Source of the DNA: Thuidium tamariscinum
Taxonomy: Eukaryota > Streptophyta > Bryopsida > Hypnales > Thuidiaceae
Direction of reading: 5' to 3'
Assembly: GCA_947034885.2 (NCBI GenBank)
Contig: OX344758.2
Span: forward strand, 19,991,067-20,055,066
Length of the DNA stretch: 64,000 bases
Shown here piece after piece: positions 59,633 to 64,000 of this stretch; the stretch's first letter is position 1; every line of letters begins with the position of its first letter. The notes under the pieces are model-generated. The model ran no database searches. It had not been told where the DNA came from and saw nothing but the letters and a program-made list of their open reading frames with translations. The position numbers and the translations under genes are program-made.

Positions 59633-62521
59633 ATGAATCGCCGGAAGAGGTTTTATTACCAGAAGCTTTTGTGTTGTGATACTTGTGCCGCCAATCATGG
59701 CAAGAAGAAAAACCTTTTGCTGATCTATTTGGCCGTGATCGGAACTTGTGTAGTGGTCATCATCCTCATGCTCATCATCATAGTCCTAGCTGTAAAGTAC
59801 AGAACTGCTCGGAAGTTCGTTCGAGAGATTCAAGAAGGTACGGAGGGTTTCATCTCGACCTTCCCTTCACTTCCGCCGGTGCCATGGCTTCTTTGTTCAA
59901 GCATGTAGAGCAGTTTCACGTGCTTAGGGTCATTCAATCACGACTTGGAGGTGCTTTCTGTTTCAGATTTTGCAAAGGCGTCCATATCAACCAACCTGTT
60001 TACTTATCATGAGCTGAGGAAGGCGACTCGAAATTTTCATAAAGACAACAAGTTAGGCGAAGGTGGCTTCGGGGATGTATTCCTGGTACGCAGATTCGCT
60101 GTCCTTCATAAATGCAGTGCTTATCGTTCTGCGAGGAGGGCTGTTTTCAACATTGCTGCCGGAAGACGGAATGTTTTAGTTCTTACAGTGTTTGAATTGC
60201 GGTTTTAATTACGTTTGACTGCATTTTTTCGAATCTGTTTGTGAGGACTCTGTTCTTAAGCTGTAAGTACACGTACGAAATCGAAAGACATTAAATACAG
60301 ATGATGACCCAGAGAATGGGAAAATTTCGGGTTCTGGTTACTAGGGAGTTCTTAATGGACGCAAATATTTTGAATTTGTTTCATCGGAGGACAAATATAT
60401 CTTCGTGTTCAAACGGATTTCACAGTTAACTAAATGATTACCTACTGTTTTGGTCGGCACCGAGCAGGGGAAAATCAGGGATGGCACGCAGGTGGCAGTG
60501 AAGAGGCTCTCTGACGACTCCAAGCAAGGGAAGCCTCAATTTTTGGCGGAGGTGACGATTATCAGCAAAGTGCAGCACAGAAACCTCGTCAAGCTGCGCG
60601 GTTGTTGTGTGGAAGGGCAGCACAGGCTGCTTGTTTACGAGTATATGCCGAACAGAAGTCTTCGCGAAAGTTTGCTGGGTAACAAACTCTTTCGATTGAA
60701 GCTTCATTTTGGAATCATTCTCTTTCTGCCGCATCAATGGAGATTTCATTTTCGAGTGTTCACGAGTAGTCTCTTAATCATTCCTGGCATGCCTCAATCA
60801 TCCACTTAATCAAACATGGTTTGAGATTGCAGGGACTCGGGAGCAGTTGATTAACATGGATTGGCCAACGCGCTTCAACATTGCCGTAGGAACTGCTCGA
60901 GGTCTTGCATATCTGCACGACGAAGTCGCACCCCGCATCATTCACAGGGACATAAAAGCCAGCAACATCCTTCTTGACGAAAACCTCGAAGCCAAGATCT
61001 CGGACTTCGGCCTCGCCAAGCTCTGCCCAGACGAACAGACTCATCTTACCACGGCCATCGCAGGCACACTGTAAGCGTCGGCTCTAAACCGCATATTAGG
61101 ACATTCGCATGTCTCCCGAACGAAATGGCAGACTTGAAAATTACAAACTGTGTTTCTAAGAACTTAGCTCTGTTGATTTTGAGATAGAAAAGTTATTAAT
61201 CTTCTATAGTTATATTCATAATTGAGTTTTCAAAGTCATACGTTGTAGTAAATAACGAAACTATTGATAATAAAATCACTGAAAAGGAATTATTTTGCAA
61301 GGAGTTTAACAGGTTTATAAGAAAATCATAAGAAAATAATTTTCAGCTCTACAAGTGGCTTATAATATTGTGTCCCCCGGATGGTACGTACAGTGGTAGT
61401 TGTCTCTCCATGAGAAATGTGGTATGCATTCTTCTGCTGTGCCTCTGCATCTTGTTGTAACTGGAGCACCTAAACCTTTGAGGAAACTAAGTGCAATTTG
61501 GGTTGTGGAATGGGATGAAGAGGCTACATGGCACCGGAAATGACGCGCGGGCAGCTTTCAGAGAAGGTGGACGTGTTTGCCTACGGCATCCTCCTCATGG
61601 AAATCGTTTCAGGGAGGGTTACAATGAACACCGAACACGGAGTTCCATCCTGCCTAATTGACGAGGTAAACCATCGCTAACCTCGTATTCATCAGCTTGA
61701 GGTCCTCGATATCTTTGATCTAGATTTATACTTCAGTTGACTGATTTTAGGTCTTAGTTGGGCAACTGAAACTATTTGTCATTCTCTTTTAATGGTGAAA
61801 TTTCAAAATATTGCCTCTGCCTCTCAAATATTGATCCAGAACTTCAAATTCATACTCTCCGTAGATTTTAGACCAGTGTGAAATAGAATGTCACACATTT
61901 TGGCCCTCTGAAGTCGATTCCTTTAACAATTATGACCCTAAATTGTGCTGGTTCCTTGTTATAGCCTTTCCTACGGTTGTCAAATTTGTTGAATTCGTCC
62001 AATTATTAACCCTCTATCACTTTTCTTCCAATTAGTCATGCCACCATCTTGAAGATTCAAAAAACCTTAATGCCTCGCATTGTATGCAGATGCGAGACCT
62101 CTACAGAAAAGCTCAAGAATCAGGCAAGGATGAGTACCTCCTCCGCCTCGTGGACCGAAACCTTCGTCAGAACTACGACCAAGAAGAGGTTCTAAGAGTG
62201 TTGAAGATCAGCCTTCTGTGTTCGAACGATAACCCCAATTCTCGTCCTTCCATCTCCCAAGTGGTGTCGATCCTTTTAGGAACGCAGGACGTTCCTGAGT
62301 ATTTGCCCAAGTCGCTCCTGCAGAGTTTGCAGTCGACGTCTCCGTCCCTCGCTCTTGCCAATATCGACATTTGGGATGACACGGATCATGAGTTTTCCAA
62401 CATCTTGCCCATGAATGGTCGTGACAGTCATTTATCGCAGCAGGAATCATCGAACACTACCGGGAGTGCGAGTCGAGTGGAGACGGGGCGTATCAGCCCA
62501 GTGGATTTGGAGGGACGGTAG
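59633..62521 (+). CDS. Receptor-like serine/threonine kinase, ectodomain not found
   Basis: Six exons join in phase to 462 residues: 59633-59837, 59928-60085, 60468-60678, 60833-61070, 61521-61665 and 62090-62521. A membrane helix ([20 protein letters not shown]) is followed by a full kinase domain: glycine loop [16 protein letters not shown] lysine (TQVAVKRL), [23 protein letters not shown] loop [17 protein letters not shown] in ISDFGLAKL, then GYMAPE and [17 protein letters not shown]. The tail (about 65 residues) is Ser/Thr-rich. It is a plant RLK/Pelle kinase, inferred active since all catalytic residues are present. The ATG at 59633 is preceded in frame by TAA. The real protein may start in an upstream exon lost or broken by the adjacent DUF247 duplication. 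Confidence 0.85.
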
Positions 62522-62597
62522 GGACACAGGGTGCCGTTTTCGTCACACACCCAACGGACCCATTCGGACTTCAAGGGACAAGATCGATGTGCGCGCT

Positions 62598-62864
62598 GCG
62601 CTCGAAGGAAGGACCTGCGGCACCGTCGGTTGAAGCGCACTGATGTTTGAAAAATTCTTTGCGCTCGTAGCCTTGCAGCGCCGTTTCCTGTGAAACGACT
62701 GACCCTTGAATTGTCAGAATTGGCCAGGTTGCGCTCGATGGAAGGACCTGCGGCACCATCGTTTGAAGCGCGCTGATATTCTGAAAAATTCTTCGCGCTC
62801 GTAGCCTTGCAGCGCCGTTTCCTGTGAAACCACTGACCCTTGAATTGTCAGAATTGGCCAGGTT
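62598..62864. repeat. Two tandem 133-bp units after the kinase
   Basis: Units 62598-62730 and 62731-62864 are about 95% identical by eye (GCGCTCGAAGGAAGGACCTG versus GCGCTCGATGGAAGGACCTG, both ending CAGAATTGGCCAGGTT). They lie about 80 bp past the kinase stop codon, probably in its 3' UTR or terminator region. Confidence 0.85.
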
Positions 62865-64000
62865 GAAGCCATTGGTTTGTACAATTACTCCGAGATTTAG
62901 CGTAGCCTTCATTCTTTAGATGAATTTCTTCATGGAGAACCCATTGTAAGAATTTTTTTGGAATACCTGAGAGAGCTGATTAGCTTCAGTGTTGTAACCA
63001 ACAAGTGGTCCAGATTGTAAAGATCTTTCGTCATATGCCAAGTTGGGCTTCGTGCCAGTGAGGCAAGAAGAGTGATCACCATTCTACTGTTCGTTGCCAT
63101 TGTACCCTGTTTCGTGTTTTCTTTGGATAGTAGGGTTGTATAGAGAATTTTGTTGAAATGGTAGTCATTCCACAACTTTGGCACTTTTACAGTTTAGATT
63201 GTGTGGTTTGAAATGTATACCTATTTTAGATGATGTAGATTGCATAGTTTGAAAATGGCATATTGAATATTGTCATTTTAATGAAATTTGTCATTTGTGG
63301 TCTTCAAGGAAGGCTATTTTTGCATGTGGAGGTGCATTGAATGAAACCCGTTCAATGGTGGAGATTTACTGATAAAACGCCAATTGGCTAGAAATAATCC
63401 CCGAAGGCTGAGTATTGAGGTACATTGAGCAAAGACTACTAACTATTGAAATGATCATTTTAGACAAAACTTCAAGGGACATACTATTGAAGTGATCATT
63501 TTGAACAAAACTTTTAACGGTATGTTTGCACTTAGTGTTAGGGGTGGTGTTATAGCCACTATTTCTTAAGTTGTTATAATCCTAAATCCACATTGCAGTT
63601 CAGATTGGCCTCATTCTTGATCAAACTTGTAAGGGTATCAATTCTCTAAAGACGTCCGCTTTGGTCCATTTGCAAATTCATTACCAAACTCTACCCACTA
63701 TTGAAAAAGTCACAAATCAACTACAAAGTCATCAACCAAACCTTAATGGGTTAAAGCAAGAGGCTCAAACTTTGACTAGTCAATAATAGTGAAAATGAGT
63801 CCCAATACATTTTTCTTTCTTTAATGCACCAACTCTATAGATTTTAGAAGGTAGTCACTTTTAATGACTACTTGTAACTTCTTTATTTCAACTTCAAGAA
63901 TTTGTAACTTATTCTACAAAGGTCCAAAAAATATGAAACGACTTGGTTAAGATACCAATTACATTTTCCTTCCTATGAAAATTTATTGAAAATTGTTTTG
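62865..64000. other. Right-edge intergenic DNA
   Basis: AT-rich, with no gene. It contains the second copy of the dispersed repeat at 63,140-63,310 (see 43,255-43,430). Confidence 0.45.

Overview
This window is nuclear DNA from a land plant. The evidence is intron-split genes with GT-AG borders, a 26S proteasome subunit closest to plant RPN5, plant-specific DUF247 proteins, an S-domain (bulb-lectin) receptor-like protein, a plant receptor-like kinase, a nuclear gene for a mitochondrial ribosomal protein, TTTAGGG-type telo-box sequence and a Stowaway MITE. A non-flowering plant (bryophyte or lycophyte) is my guess from protein flavour only. Intergenic DNA is AT-rich and packed with short non-autonomous DNA transposons.

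Layout. 48-3104 (-): small plastid-targeted membrane protein running off the left edge. 6267-9808 (-): intact RPN5, 11 exons. 9.8-13.3 kb: AT-rich repeats. 13303-15446 (+): mitochondrial ribosomal protein uS15. 15.4-23.7 kb: AT-rich, with a block (20.6-21.9 kb) repeated at 26.5-31.2 kb. 23779-26271 (+): intact two-exon DUF247 membrane protein. 26.5-31.3 kb: second copy of that block, swollen by nested MITEs. 32213-32689 (-): DUF247 exon-2 pseudogene. 33428-35745 (+): decayed ubiquitin-specific protease. 37996-42335 (-): S-domain protein without kinase, with an in-frame TAG just before a membrane segment. 42.3-59 kb: repeat-rich, with many MITEs and a broken DUF247 copy (56150-59390, -). 59633-62521 (+): receptor-like kinase lacking a recognisable ectodomain.

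Main result. The third intron of the S-domain gene (38199-38461) is, to the base, a 259-bp terminal-inverted-repeat element plus one copy of a 4-bp target duplication AGGT (ACCT on +). The duplicated AGGT supplies both the GT donor and the AG acceptor, so splicing restores the pre-insertion reading frame exactly. This is an introner: a transposon that became an intron. At least five other elements here carry the same terminal repeat (GGGTCATTGCAAGAAACA-like). Two of them have perfect 4-bp target duplications (TTAT, TCAA) and others have near matches, so the family can be defined within this window.

Other element families include TTAA-flanked piggyBac-type MITEs, a 990-bp TA-flanked foldback with CAGT ends, a roughly 272-bp family with GGTAGGTACACCC ends, and a 93-bp GC-rich palindrome flanked by TAA. 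Three duplicated blocks let filled and empty insertion sites be compared directly. Decayed genes repeatedly show C-to-T nonsense changes.
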